This document shows positions 50,411-59,731 of a DNA stretch of 64,000 nucleotides, in pieces; positions within the stretch are counted from its first letter, which is position 1, and every line of letters starts with the position of its first letter. A program made the position numbers and the translations under genes. The DNA is from Vibrio ulleungensis (GTDB lineage Bacteria; Pseudomonadota; Gammaproteobacteria; Enterobacterales; Vibrionaceae), in the NCBI RefSeq assembly GCF_016900875.1, contig NZ_JAFEUM010000001.1, positions 275,241 to 339,240 of the forward strand, written 5' to 3'. The notes beneath the pieces are model-generated. The model searched no databases and was not told where the DNA came from. It was given only the letters and a program-made list of their open reading frames with translations.

Positions 50411-53029
50411 TTAAGCGAGGTTACGTCTTCGCAATCCTAGCAACGCTATGAGACCAAAGAGCACACCCCATCCCATTGAGCCACCACGTTTATAAATTTG
50501 CAGCTCGACAACAGCAGGATCGTGGTCCGAAGAGCGATAAATATCGGAGTACTTAGGTAAGTCTCCAGTGTATTGACCGCTGTATGCAAACAGACTCGAT
50601 TCTGCACCATTGATGTGCCATTCAGCGGCATCAACGACTCGATTTTTAAGAGATTTACTGACCAAAATGTGGTCCAGCGCACCCACTTCGTCGTTGTACG
50701 AGTAGCTCCAACTTTCAGGTTGCATCATTTCAACTGCATTGATGTACCCGTAGTGTTGGTCAATCACTGCTCCTTCGTCACCAAACTGAGGCTCATCGCC
50801 AATGTAGGTGTTTCTTGCAGCTCGAATCTCTTTGCCATATTGACCCATGGTGTAATCGGTTAAGATAAGCATTGGGTCTTCTTTAGCGTAAGAGTTAAGA
50901 TCGCCCAGTATGACTTTATACGAGCCGCCGCCTTTAAGTGCTTCGCCTAAGGCAACCGCCGCAGCAACACGAAATGCTTCACAAGAGCCTTGCTTATCAG
51001 GGTCTTGATCAGCTTGACCGCCTTCCTCAACTGGTGCAACGTCTTCCCAGCATGAAGAGCCTTTCGACTTAAAGTGATTGACCGCGACAGTGATTCGTTT
51101 TTTACCACCCAATACTTGGAAGGTGGGTGCGAGTGCATCGCGTTGGTAGTTCTTGCCACTTTCTACTTCTTCGCCGTCGATGATCACCGCTGGGGCATCT
51201 TGGCGTGGCATAACGATCACGCCTGTTTCAAGCAGTTTTACCGCACTTGGTTTGTAAATAACGCCGACTGCAATCGCATCGGTTCCCACTGAGTCAAGGG
51301 CATCGAATTCATCATTAAGGTTCGAGTCGACAGCTACGTACTCATAATGATTATCTTCGTCGTCAATCGTAGCATTGAGTTCAGTTACGAGTTGCTCAAT
51401 GGCCGAACCTTCTCCAAAGCCATTATTTTCAATCTCCATCAAGCCTACAATGTCGCCATCTAAGCCTTTTATAGCATGAACGATTTTCTGTTGCTGCAGC
51501 GCAAACTCGTCGTCACTGTATGCGCCTCTATTACTGCCAAACTGATTGTCATTTCCACCAAACGGAGAGTTGAAATAGTTTAGGACATTAAAGGTGGCAA
51601 TACGCAAATCACCCGCGGCCACATCAGGCTCATCTATGCGAGGCTGATTATGAACAAAATTATCCTTCGACAGCGTATTGGTGACAATCAGACGGTAATC
51701 GTTGTAACTGTAGGTGATCACACCTTGAGCACCAGTGAGGGTGTCATCTATGCGGATATAATCATCGGCAGAACCATCCCCATCATCATCGTACAGTCCG
51801 AAATCGGGATAATAAGGGATCACGCCGTTGGGTGCTTTGGCGTCAGACTCAATGAACAATCGACGATCATCATTTTCAGCTTGTGCTAGGTTTGCTTCTA
51901 GCGATCCAGCAGGGTGTAGCTGATTAGGCTGCATATTGACGCGCTCGTGGGCCACGACCATGTTGTTGCGATAGGCGGCGTAATCGAAGCCAAAGGTGCG
52001 AGTAACACGCATGTCTAAAGTTTGGTCGAGTTCGACCAACATACCTTCATAGCGTTCTAAGGTTTGCTCAAAGCTTTGATCAGTATCGAGCACCGAGATC
52101 GCGACAGCTTGTGGCGCTTCTTGGTTGTCTAATGTGACCCATTTGTCATCATCAATTTTTAGCTGCGTAAGGTTGTAGTATTCCTGCACTTTACCGTAGG
52201 CGCACACAACGTCACCAGGACTCAATTCGCTGACATTCGCTTGGGTTGAGACAAACAGACCTTCTGAGGTATTGGGATCATTGTCGTCGACTAAGGCGTG
52301 TAAATAAAACCCTTTAGTTAGCCCACTGGTAACTGCCGATACGACACCTTTAACGTAAAACTCTTCTGACGATTCGTAGGGGTAACCATCGACGTAGGGA
52401 GAGCTAAAACCGTCCCCTTGCAATGTTTGGATATCGGTAAATACAGGCTCTAAATCATTGTCTAGGCAATTAAAGGCAGTCGGTGCAGTGGCTGCGCCTA
52501 ACATGGCCAAATCATCGCTGTTGTCCTTGCCCAATTGTAGCCACTGATTTGCATCATAGGTGCTTGACGGTGTGAAGTACTCTGACAACCTTACTAAGGT
52601 TACGTCTTTACCAAAGTTGATGTCGCCCATAACGCCGACAACATCGACCACATCGCCATTGCTGTCGAGCAATGCAACAGGATCATCGCCGTTAAAACTA
52701 ATGACGCTCGTATTGGTTAAGTCAGTTTTTGATAGTATCTTTGCATCCGCATCGGTGTGTGAAATAACCAAAACGTCCCCAGCAGCAATGGAATAACCAT
52801 TGAGGCTTAACAGGTTATCCCATGCGCCACCACCATTGACGGACTTAGCCAAAGAATAGTTGTCGAGAGTGATGTCACTTTCGGTTGGGTTTGCGATTTC
52901 AATTGATTTGTTAAAACTGCCACCTTCTATGTACTCTGAAATAAACACTGAGTGTGGTGACGAACCGTAAGCAGGGAGCGCGGCAATCGCGGCAATGACA
53001 CTGCTGGCCAATAAGGGCTTTCTGAACAT
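50411..53029 (-). CDS. xds: Secreted ExeM/NucH-family nuclease (Xds-like) with GlyGly-CTERM tail
   Basis: An 872-residue secreted nuclease. Signal peptide (cut near LPAYGSS), an N-terminal lamin-tail-like domain (SVFISEYIEGGSFNKSIEIANP), an OB-like segment and a C-terminal endonuclease/exonuclease/phosphatase domain with RIATFNVLNYFN, MEIENNGFG, GDLNSYAKEDP and SDHDPAVV. The end GGSMGWGVLFGLIALLGLRR is a GlyGly-CTERM sorting tail for rhombosortase and the type II pathway. V. cholerae Xds has this layout; it cuts extracellular DNA for phosphate and carbon. AAGGAACTCAATC precedes the start. Confidence 0.88.
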   Translation of the reverse strand: MFRKPLLASSVIAAIAALPAYGSSPHSVFISEYIEGGSFNKSIEIANPTESDITLDNYSLAKSVNGGGAWDNLLSLNGYSIAAGDVLVISHTDADAKILSKTDLTNTSVISFNGDDPVALLDSNGDVVDVVGVMGDINFGKDVTLVRLSEYFTPSSTYDANQWLQLGKDNSDDLAMLGAATAPTAFNCLDNDLEPVFTDIQTLQGDGFSSPYVDGYPYESSEEFYVKGVVSAVTSGLTKGFYLHALVDDNDPNTSEGLFVSTQANVSELSPGDVVCAYGKVQEYYNLTQLKIDDDKWVTLDNQEAPQAVAISVLDTDQSFEQTLERYEGMLVELDQTLDMRVTRTFGFDYAAYRNNMVVAHERVNMQPNQLHPAGSLEANLAQAENDDRRLFIESDAKAPNGVIPYYPDFGLYDDDGDGSADDYIRIDDTLTGAQGVITYSYNDYRLIVTNTLSKDNFVHNQPRIDEPDVAAGDLRIATFNVLNYFNSPFGGNDNQFGSNRGAYSDDEFALQQQKIVHAIKGLDGDIVGLMEIENNGFGEGSAIEQLVTELNATIDDEDNHYEYVAVDSNLNDEFDALDSVGTDAIAVGVIYKPSAVKLLETGVIVMPRQDAPAVIIDGEEVESGKNYQRDALAPTFQVLGGKKRITVAVNHFKSKGSSCWEDVAPVEEGGQADQDPDKQGSCEAFRVAAAVALGEALKGGGSYKVILGDLNSYAKEDPMLILTDYTMGQYGKEIRAARNTYIGDEPQFGDEGAVIDQHYGYINAVEMMQPESWSYSYNDEVGALDHILVSKSLKNRVVDAAEWHINGAESSLFAYSGQYTGDLPKYSDIYRSSDHDPAVVELQIYKRGGSMGWGVLFGLIALLGLRRRNLA

Positions 53030-53469
53030 GATTGAGTTCCTTTTCCAATCTGAACAATGAATGAAAGTAGTGGGCTACTTAGACAGTGCTAATGAAGTAT
53101 GAGCACGTGTGATCCAAGTCTTATTGGCGAATGTTAAAGGTGTAGTTTTAGCTGTTCAAAATGTGACCAAAATCCGTTTCTACTGTTCAAAAACAAACCC
53201 TTTCCGCAATACCAACGTGGAGTAATTGGCTTATTGAAATGCCCCTTTTTTATGAATCAGATTGACTATTCTCATATTTGAGAGCTCACTTTGTGATAGC
53301 GGAATAATTCGTGCGACAGCCGGTAAAAGTGATTGAGTTACTGGTCACATTTTGCACAGCGTGTAATCTAGTTGAGAGTTATCCAAAATTGTACAAATGA
53401 TTATCTACCTCGCATTTTGTATACCCTACAAAACGTTATAAAAATCATGATTTTAATAAAAAAGCTCTA

Positions 53470-53483
53470 AGAAACCGCTTTCT
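53470..53483. promoter_or_regulatory. LacI-family-like operator before the amylase gene
   Basis: AGAAACCGCTTTCT fits the CG-centred pattern AAAnCGnTTT of LacI-type regulators and lies 109 bp before the amylase start in the 562-bp gap (53030-53591). No MalT boxes were recognised. The rest of the gap shows no gene. Confidence 0.5.
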
Positions 53484-53591
53484 AATTGGTAAATCAGCAT
53501 TTAACCCTTTTTCACGATAAAAGTCGTCAATTTCGTTGCTACATTGAGGTGTGAGAAAAATACACGTCAATGTCAATGGAGGACAACCAAA

Positions 53592-56500
53592 ATGTCAAAA
53601 CCAAAGGCGGCTTGGACTGGGGTAGCAGCAGCGATCACCCTAGCGCTAGGCTTGAGTGCTTGTAAGCCAGATAGTCAACTTGATCATTATTTAGATAGAG
53701 ACGTTAAAGATGACGTTTTTTACTTTGTTATGCCCGATAGATTCCACAATGGTGATACCGATAACGACCAGGGCTATATTGGTGGTGGTCGCGAGGACCA
53801 CGGCTTTGATCCTACGCATAAAGCCTGGTATCACGGTGGAGATATGCAAGGCCTGCGAGCTAAGCTCGACTACTTAGAAGACATGGGGGTGACGGCAATA
53901 TGGATGACCCCGATTCTAAAGAACAAAGCGGTACAAGGAGAAAGCTCGGCGTATCACGGTTACTGGACACTCGATTTTACCCAAATAGACCCACATTTGG
54001 GGAGTAACGATGATCTACAAGCGCTGATTGATGACGCTCACGATAGAAACATTAAAGTCTTCTTTGACATCATTACCAACCACACTGCTGACGTTATTAA
54101 ATACGAAGAGTGTCACGATGTTGATGGTCGCTTTCAGGAGGGTTTAACCTCATGTGAGTACAAGTCTCTTGAGCAAGTCGCGGCCGGTGATACCTACACG
54201 CCGTTTATTCCTGCAGGAGAAGAGTACGACAAAGTACCAGAGTGGTTGAACGATCCTAAGTACTACCATAATCAAGGTGACAGTACATTCTCGGGTGAAA
54301 ACTCGGTCTATGGCGACTTTGTTGGCTTAGACGATATCAACACCGATGACCCGGAAGTGGTCGCAGGTATGATCGATATTTTCAAGAACATTGTGTCTGA
54401 ATTTAAGCCAGACGGGTTTAGAATCGATACCGTAAAACACGTAAACATTGAGTTTTGGCAGGAGTTTGCCCCCGCGATTGAAGCGCATGCTCAGCAAGAA
54501 GGCATTCCACAATTCTTTATGTTTGGCGAAGTGTACGATGCCAACCCACAAAATTTAAGCAAGTTTACGACTGTTGGTCAGTTACCCTCCGTGCTCGATT
54601 TTGGATTTCAAGGCGCTATGCGATCGGTGGTTGCGGATCAGCAGTCTCCCGTTGCACTGCGCGATTTGTTTATCGCAGATGACTATTACAACGATGCGGA
54701 CAGCGACGCGAGTCGTTTAATGAATTTCGTGGGTAACCACGATATGGGACGCTTTGGGTTTTTCTTGGGTGGCGAAGATACCGCCGAGAATTTGGAAAAA
54801 ACCAAATTAGCTCACTCAATGATGTACTTTTTACGCGGCGTACCTGTGGTTTACTACGGCGATGAGCAGGGCTTTACCGGTGATGGTAACGATCAAGATG
54901 CTCGTGAGAATATGGACCCATCATTAGTCGATACTTACAATGACAATCAGCTCATCGGAACGTCTGCGACGACCGCTGATGCAAATTACGATCAGCAGCA
55001 CCCTATTTATAAACACCTTAGCAAGATCGCCAAAATCTATCGCGAGCATCCTGTATTACGAAGCGGAATCCAGATCGAACGCTACGCCGAAACCGAAGGT
55101 GCTGGCCTCTATGTGATTAACCGTGTCGATCCTCAAACTGGCGAAACTTATTTAGTGGCAATGAATAACGCCAGCGACGCTCAAAGCTTAACCCTGGAGA
55201 CTCAATTTAAAAAATACGATGTGGTCTACGGTGGAAAACGTGCCGGCAAAGTTCGTAGTGGAGAGCTGCAACTTCAAGTGGGTGCGTTGGATTTTGTGGT
55301 GTTAAAAGCAAAAGGCGCTGCTGAAGTTTCGCCAACATCCTCTGTGTCAGTCACAGGGTTAAATGATGGCGACATTGCCAGCGGTAGCATCGCGCTATCG
55401 GTCGATTTAGACGCGCTTGCGTCGACGCCACTCCCTCTTTACCAAGTTAACTTCGCCTATCGAGCCAATGGTGGTGAGTTGGTGCCTATCGCCACAGATA
55501 TGACCCCCCCTTATCAGCTATTTTGGGATGTCAGCGAGTTTGCTGATGGTACTCAATTGGAAGTCGAAGTGAGTACCAGTAATGCTGATGGTGTCTTTGC
55601 TCAGCAGTGGGTGAACGCTCTGGTGGACTCTCGTGTGCCTACAGAATTAAGTGTTACCTACCAAAATGGCAATGATCGATCCATTGCGTACGCAATCAAC
55701 CAAAGTGGACGTATGCAAGGGCCTATCGAGCTTAATCAGGGGCAGTTTAGGTTAGAATGGTTGCAGTCAGATCAAACTCAACTACTGGTCTTTGGTGATT
55801 ACTCGGAACCTTTCTACGAGTTGGACAAACCTTTAATCATTACCCGTAATCAGGTAGTGAGCTTGTCTGATGAAAATGATTCGGCAGAGCTTAGCGCTAA
55901 TTTATTCCTTAACCATGAAGGAGCATTGGCCAAAGAAGACAACTCTAGCGCTCAACATGCGATAAGCATTGACTTACTGAGTGCGGTGGATCTCCCAATT
56001 GGCAGTGATGTTAACTTGCGTGGCGGCCTAAATGGGTGGGGCGCAGACCCTATGGAGTACCTAGGTCAAGGACACTACCGTGTCAGCATTGATGTGTCTG
56101 CCGGTGACATGGAGTTTAAGTTTGCGGACAGTAACTGGAGCCCGCTCAATATAGGTGGGCCAGTAACAGAAAATGGTTTGTTGATGTCTTCAAACCCAAG
56201 CAATTTGGTGAGTACACTCGATGTTGGTGGGTTGACCGAGTTTGTGTTGGTGGTTGCCGATGAAGATGGAGATGGCCTGCAAGATTACCTACTGCCATTG
56301 ATACGTCCAGATTTTGGGCCGCTTGGGGAAGCGATGTACTTGCGTGGAGACCACAATAGCTGGGCGGCAGATGCTCCATTAAGTTATTGGAGTGATGGGC
56401 TGTATCGTCATCAAATTGTACTGGATGCTGGGAACACTCAATTTAAGTTAGCCAATAGCGATTGGAGTCGCCAGTTGTCAGCACCGTCTGAATTGGTTGA

Positions 56501-57296
56501 GTTAGATACGCCAGTATTACTGACCAGCGCTGAGTCTGGAAATGACCAATTTGAAGCACCCGCTGCCGCGTATTACGACTTAACGTTTACGCCTATTGGT
56601 GACAACTTAGAGTTGCTGGTTGAACAAGGTGCGAGCTTGGGTGAGGATTTACCGTCGTTTGATGTTCCGGTATTTGTTCGTGGCGAGCTAAACGGATGGT
56701 CTACTCAAGATGAGCTTGAGTATATCGGTCAAAATCGCTATCAACTGGATGTGGTTTTAGGGCCGCAATCGGATGGCAATGGTGATGGGGTCATTGAGTT
56801 TAAGGTGGCTGATGCCGATTGGGCATCAATCAACTTTGGTGGCACCGCTGTAACCCTAGGCGAGCAGCAGGGACTTGTTGATAATGGAGGAAATCTAACA
56901 CTCGCAACACCGGCAAGTAATACTGCCTATCGTGTCACCATCAATGCGACAGATACCGCCGCGCCAAGCTTGACTGTTAATGAGTTACAAGCACTTATCG
57001 TACATTATCAACGTCAAAACGCTGATTACGATGGCTGGGGACTCCATGTGTGGGGAGATGGGGTAAATCCTGCTAGCATTCCTACATGGACCCAACCTAT
57101 AGCGTTTAGTGGGGTTGACTCATTCGGCCAATACGCATTGATTGAGTTGGATGATCCCACAGCGCAAGTTGGATTCATTGTGCATAAAGGGGATGAGAAA
57201 AACAGCATTGACGACTTATTCCACGTACCTGAGACCGACCTAGAGGTGTGGATATTAGAAGGTGATGGCACTATTTACGCAGATCCTGCGCTGTAA
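53592..57296 (+). CDS. Outer-membrane lipoprotein alpha-amylase (GH13) with C-terminal CBM41
   Basis: A 1234-residue protein. Lipobox LSAC with Cys24, then a GH13 catalytic domain (about 35-590) with VFYFVMPDRFHNGDTDND, nucleophile region GFRIDTVKHV, acid/base in MFGEVYD and FVGNHDM. A beta-domain follows. Three similar starch-associated repeats contain RGGLNGWG, RGDHNSWA and RGELNGWS, each with EFKFADxxW-like endings. The last 110 residues (VHYQRQNADYDGWGLHVW on) are a CBM41. CBM41 is usually N-terminal in pullulanases. ATG 53592 follows GGAGGACAACC. Confidence 0.9.
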   Translation: MSKPKAAWTGVAAAITLALGLSACKPDSQLDHYLDRDVKDDVFYFVMPDRFHNGDTDNDQGYIGGGREDHGFDPTHKAWYHGGDMQGLRAKLDYLEDMGVTAIWMTPILKNKAVQGESSAYHGYWTLDFTQIDPHLGSNDDLQALIDDAHDRNIKVFFDIITNHTADVIKYEECHDVDGRFQEGLTSCEYKSLEQVAAGDTYTPFIPAGEEYDKVPEWLNDPKYYHNQGDSTFSGENSVYGDFVGLDDINTDDPEVVAGMIDIFKNIVSEFKPDGFRIDTVKHVNIEFWQEFAPAIEAHAQQEGIPQFFMFGEVYDANPQNLSKFTTVGQLPSVLDFGFQGAMRSVVADQQSPVALRDLFIADDYYNDADSDASRLMNFVGNHDMGRFGFFLGGEDTAENLEKTKLAHSMMYFLRGVPVVYYGDEQGFTGDGNDQDARENMDPSLVDTYNDNQLIGTSATTADANYDQQHPIYKHLSKIAKIYREHPVLRSGIQIERYAETEGAGLYVINRVDPQTGETYLVAMNNASDAQSLTLETQFKKYDVVYGGKRAGKVRSGELQLQVGALDFVVLKAKGAAEVSPTSSVSVTGLNDGDIASGSIALSVDLDALASTPLPLYQVNFAYRANGGELVPIATDMTPPYQLFWDVSEFADGTQLEVEVSTSNADGVFAQQWVNALVDSRVPTELSVTYQNGNDRSIAYAINQSGRMQGPIELNQGQFRLEWLQSDQTQLLVFGDYSEPFYELDKPLIITRNQVVSLSDENDSAELSANLFLNHEGALAKEDNSSAQHAISIDLLSAVDLPIGSDVNLRGGLNGWGADPMEYLGQGHYRVSIDVSAGDMEFKFADSNWSPLNIGGPVTENGLLMSSNPSNLVSTLDVGGLTEFVLVVADEDGDGLQDYLLPLIRPDFGPLGEAMYLRGDHNSWAADAPLSYWSDGLYRHQIVLDAGNTQFKLANSDWSRQLSAPSELVELDTPVLLTSAESGNDQFEAPAAAYYDLTFTPIGDNLELLVEQGASLGEDLPSFDVPVFVRGELNGWSTQDELEYIGQNRYQLDVVLGPQSDGNGDGVIEFKVADADWASINFGGTAVTLGEQQGLVDNGGNLTLATPASNTAYRVTINATDTAAPSLTVNELQALIVHYQRQNADYDGWGLHVWGDGVNPASIPTWTQPIAFSGVDSFGQYALIELDDPTAQVGFIVHKGDEKNSIDDLFHVPETDLEVWILEGDGTIYADPAL

Positions 57297-57332
57297 ACTC
57301 TAACCTCAACCTTTGTTGGTTACTTCAAATAA

Positions 57333-57363
57333 GGCCGTTCATTCATAATGAGCGGTTTTTTTT
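57333..57363 (+). terminator. Rho-independent terminator after the amylase gene
   Basis: CCGTTCATT and AATGAGCGG form a 9-bp stem (one wobble) with a short loop, followed by nine T residues. Confidence 0.85.
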
Positions 57364-57456
57364 CGCTCGTAAAGTGATGACTTCCCTGCGACATTGATGA
57401 TCGCTCTAGGGGGACGTTTCGTATACATTGTGACTGATTCATTTTAGGAAAAAACC

Positions 57457-57957
57457 ATGATTACAGTGGTCGTTGAAGACAAAATGCAAATCGATTATCA
57501 ATACTGTTTAACCGAGCCTGAAGGTCAACACTTTGCACCAGATTTTGACCCTCACCTTACCCCTAAGCAGATGTTAGCCCTGGGCGTGTTTGGCGGGAAG
57601 TATTTGACCGATTGCCAGAATGAGTTCCCGAAAGATTGGTTTGAGCAGGCGCGCATTAGTCCAGACATTAAAGATACCTCCCTTAACTATTTTGGTGTAG
57701 ATGCGTCCCAACCGCTGGCTGAGTGGCAACGAAAAGGGTGGATACACCCACAAGATCCTCGAGGATGGTTTCAGTGGTATTGCCGGTACTATATGGGGCG
57801 CAGAACTGAGGATGATGCAAGACAAATCAAACGATGGAAGAGCTTTCGACGTCATTGGAGTGCAGTAGTTAAGAATTGCGAGCCCTTTGACCACAATTGT
57901 CGTAAAAAACAGCGTCAAGCCCTACTGCACTGGGCGTATGACTCAACGCGCATTTAA
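57457..57957 (+). CDS. Conserved hypothetical protein, Trp-rich, cytoplasmic
   Basis: A 166-residue soluble protein without signal or membrane segments. It contains ten Trp and several basic clusters; segments FGGKYLTDCQNEFPKDWF, WIHPQDPRGWFQWYCRYYMG and WKSFRRHWSAVVKNC are unusual and well spaced, suggesting a conserved family. Similar proteins are seen in bacteria and plants, but function is unknown to me. AGGAAAAAACC precedes the ATG. Gene ends 44 bp before the convergent pirin gene. Confidence 0.7.
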   Translation: MITVVVEDKMQIDYQYCLTEPEGQHFAPDFDPHLTPKQMLALGVFGGKYLTDCQNEFPKDWFEQARISPDIKDTSLNYFGVDASQPLAEWQRKGWIHPQDPRGWFQWYCRYYMGRRTEDDARQIKRWKSFRRHWSAVVKNCEPFDHNCRKKQRQALLHWAYDSTRI

Positions 57958-58001
57958 TCAACGATGCTCCCAAATTATTCAGCGTACAACGACGTTGCTA
58001 T

Positions 58002-58859
58002 TCAGTAAGTTTCGAATACGCCACTGTTGTAGTCCTGAATCGTTTGTTCGATTTCTTGCATCGTGTTCATTACAAACGGTCCATAATGAGCGACGGGCTC
58101 GTTAAGGGGCTCACCACTCAATATCAATACCCCCGATGGAATATCAGCAGATTTCAAAGCCACCGTGTCACCTGGTGATAGCACAGCCAGCTGACCTTGT
58201 TTGATGGTTTGGTTGTCCATATTCATCTCGCCTTTGTAGACAAAAAGCAGCGTATTATGGCTCTGTGGCACCTCAAACTGCAGAGATTGCTCGGATTCAG
58301 GTGCCCAATCGGCAACGGTAGCTTCGGCGGCCGTATCGGTTAATGCAGCTTGGTAGGTTTTAGCCTCCACGCCAATTTCACCAGCAAGCAATCGTAAAGG
58401 ACTATTTTGCTGATCATGGAGCGGCACTTCTACAATCGATTCTGGCTGAAAGTCTTTATACTTTGCAGGGGTCATTTTGTGGCTGGCAGGCTGATTGATC
58501 CATAACTGGAATCCGTGAAGTTCACCATCGGTCATAATAGGCATTTCACTGTGTATTACGCCTCGTCCCGCAGCCATCCACTGGGCGCCTCCTCCTCTGA
58601 GCTCACCTACGTTACCCATATGGTCGCGATGCTGAAAGTGGCCGTGCTTCATGTAGGTGAGTGTTTCAATTCCACGATGTGGGTGCGGAGGAAATCCACC
58701 GACGTAATCTTTTGACTGATCGGATTTAAGTTCGTCCAACATTAAAAAAGGTGAGAACTGGCTGTTTTGAAATCCAGCTACACGCGAAATCTTAACACCG
58801 TCACCATCGCTGGTCGGGTGGGCTGCAATGAGCTGTTTTACCGTTTTAAATAGAGTCAT
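58002..58859 (-). CDS. Pirin family cupin protein
   Basis: A 285-residue bicupin. The N-terminal cupin has the pirin core FPPHPHRGIETLTYMKHGHF, whose His residues and Glu bind Fe(II), then GGAQWMAAGRGVIHSEMP. Bacterial pirins include quercetin dioxygenases and stress regulators. ATG 58859 is chosen for CAAGGAGATACAC; the longer frame to 59027 lacks a site. A 420-bp gap precedes it, holding the terminator of the next small gene. Confidence 0.9.
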   Translation of the reverse strand: MTLFKTVKQLIAAHPTSDGDGVKISRVAGFQNSQFSPFLMLDELKSDQSKDYVGGFPPHPHRGIETLTYMKHGHFQHRDHMGNVGELRGGGAQWMAAGRGVIHSEMPIMTDGELHGFQLWINQPASHKMTPAKYKDFQPESIVEVPLHDQQNSPLRLLAGEIGVEAKTYQAALTDTAAEATVADWAPESEQSLQFEVPQSHNTLLFVYKGEMNMDNQTIKQGQLAVLSPGDTVALKSADIPSGVLILSGEPLNEPVAHYGPFVMNTMQEIEQTIQDYNSGVFETY

Positions 58860-59110
58860 GTGTATCTCCTTGGTTAAAGTGAGTATAAAAGGAGCGGTAT
58901 CGAGTCTGTAGTCGGCAAGATTTATCAAGATGGTCAAAAAATTTGATGTAGTTGAAGGCATAAACCTATGCGATAGCGCATTCGAAACAGTAAAATAACG
59001 CTTTAAAGGGAATGATGGTGCGGTCAAACAGCAGTTAAAGTGACAACAGCTGATAGGTGTAGATGTGAAAGGAGGATCTGGTTTTCCTCATCTAGGCTAG
59101 CCGGCCTATT

Positions 59111-59143
59111 GAGAGAAAAGAAAGCTAGCCGCTTGCGACTAGC
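59111..59143 (-). terminator. Terminator after the small basic protein gene
   Basis: On the minus strand GCTAGTCGC pairs with GCGGCTAGC (59143-59124, one wobble), followed by TTTCTTTTCTCTC. It lies 137 bp past the small gene's stop. Confidence 0.55.
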
Positions 59144-59279
59144 CCACTAAATAAAAAAGGAATGCAAAACCGAAATTCCACTATTTCACACTCTAACAAT
59201 TATTGTTGTATCCATTGCTTTGCTAAAGCTGCCAAAGGACATGTCGCTCGTTCAGCGAGACGAGATGAAGATCACCACC

Positions 59280-59462
59280 TTATTGGTACGCTAACTGATT
59301 CACTAACTCTTTGAGCCGTGTGCGATTGCTGTCTTGTTTACTTAGCCGGAATTGCCAATATTGCTGCGCCGCTTTCCTTTTGCTGGCTTGGGTGTAGGTC
59401 ATTTTTTTGCGACCGCACTTCGAGCCGCTACGTTTATTGCTACTAAAGTTTCTGGTAGGCAC
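59280..59462 (-). CDS. 60-residue basic protein with strong ribosome site
   Basis: It starts with GTG 59462 immediately after GGAGGAATAA, an excellent Shine-Dalgarno, and ends before a hairpin terminator, so it is probably translated. The protein is rich in Lys, Arg and Gln, with an N-terminal SNKRSGSKCGRKK stretch and a helical part ASKRKAAQQYWQFRLSKQD. It resembles small nucleic-acid-binding proteins but no family is recognised. No signal or membrane segment. Single cysteine at 16. Confidence 0.55.
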   Translation of the reverse strand: MPTRNFSSNKRSGSKCGRKKMTYTQASKRKAAQQYWQFRLSKQDSNRTRLKELVNQLAYQ

Positions 59463-59694
59463 TTATTCCTCCAATATCAACAACTAATGAGCTTACATCT
59501 AGTAGTACCGCATCTAGTTTTCAGAATTATTGCGCATGCTCTGAAAGTTGTAGAATCATTGTTAGTTGATTGGATTCTTTGCCACCGCTCACATAATTGC
59601 CTACCAAACCCGCTGATGATTACTATCTATTGATATGGACAGGGTTTGCCCAACGCCCAGCCTGTTCACAATGCTCTAGCGCCCCCACTTCGAT

Positions 59695-59711
59695 GCTAAC
59701 GGTGAGTTAGC
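59695..59711. other. Hairpin downstream of the PLP-enzyme gene
   Basis: GCTAAC (59695-59700) and GTTAGC (59706-59711) with a 5-nt loop, just past the stop of the minus-strand gene; no T tract. Possibly a weak terminator. Confidence 0.4.
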
Positions 59712-59731
59712 GAAGCAAGGATTACCCCATG

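Noticed and set aside
53209..53245. Second copy of the 162-bp palindromic repeat
   Set aside because: A short AATACCAA...GTAATTGGC stretch resembles one end, but the match is short and the rest of the element is absent.
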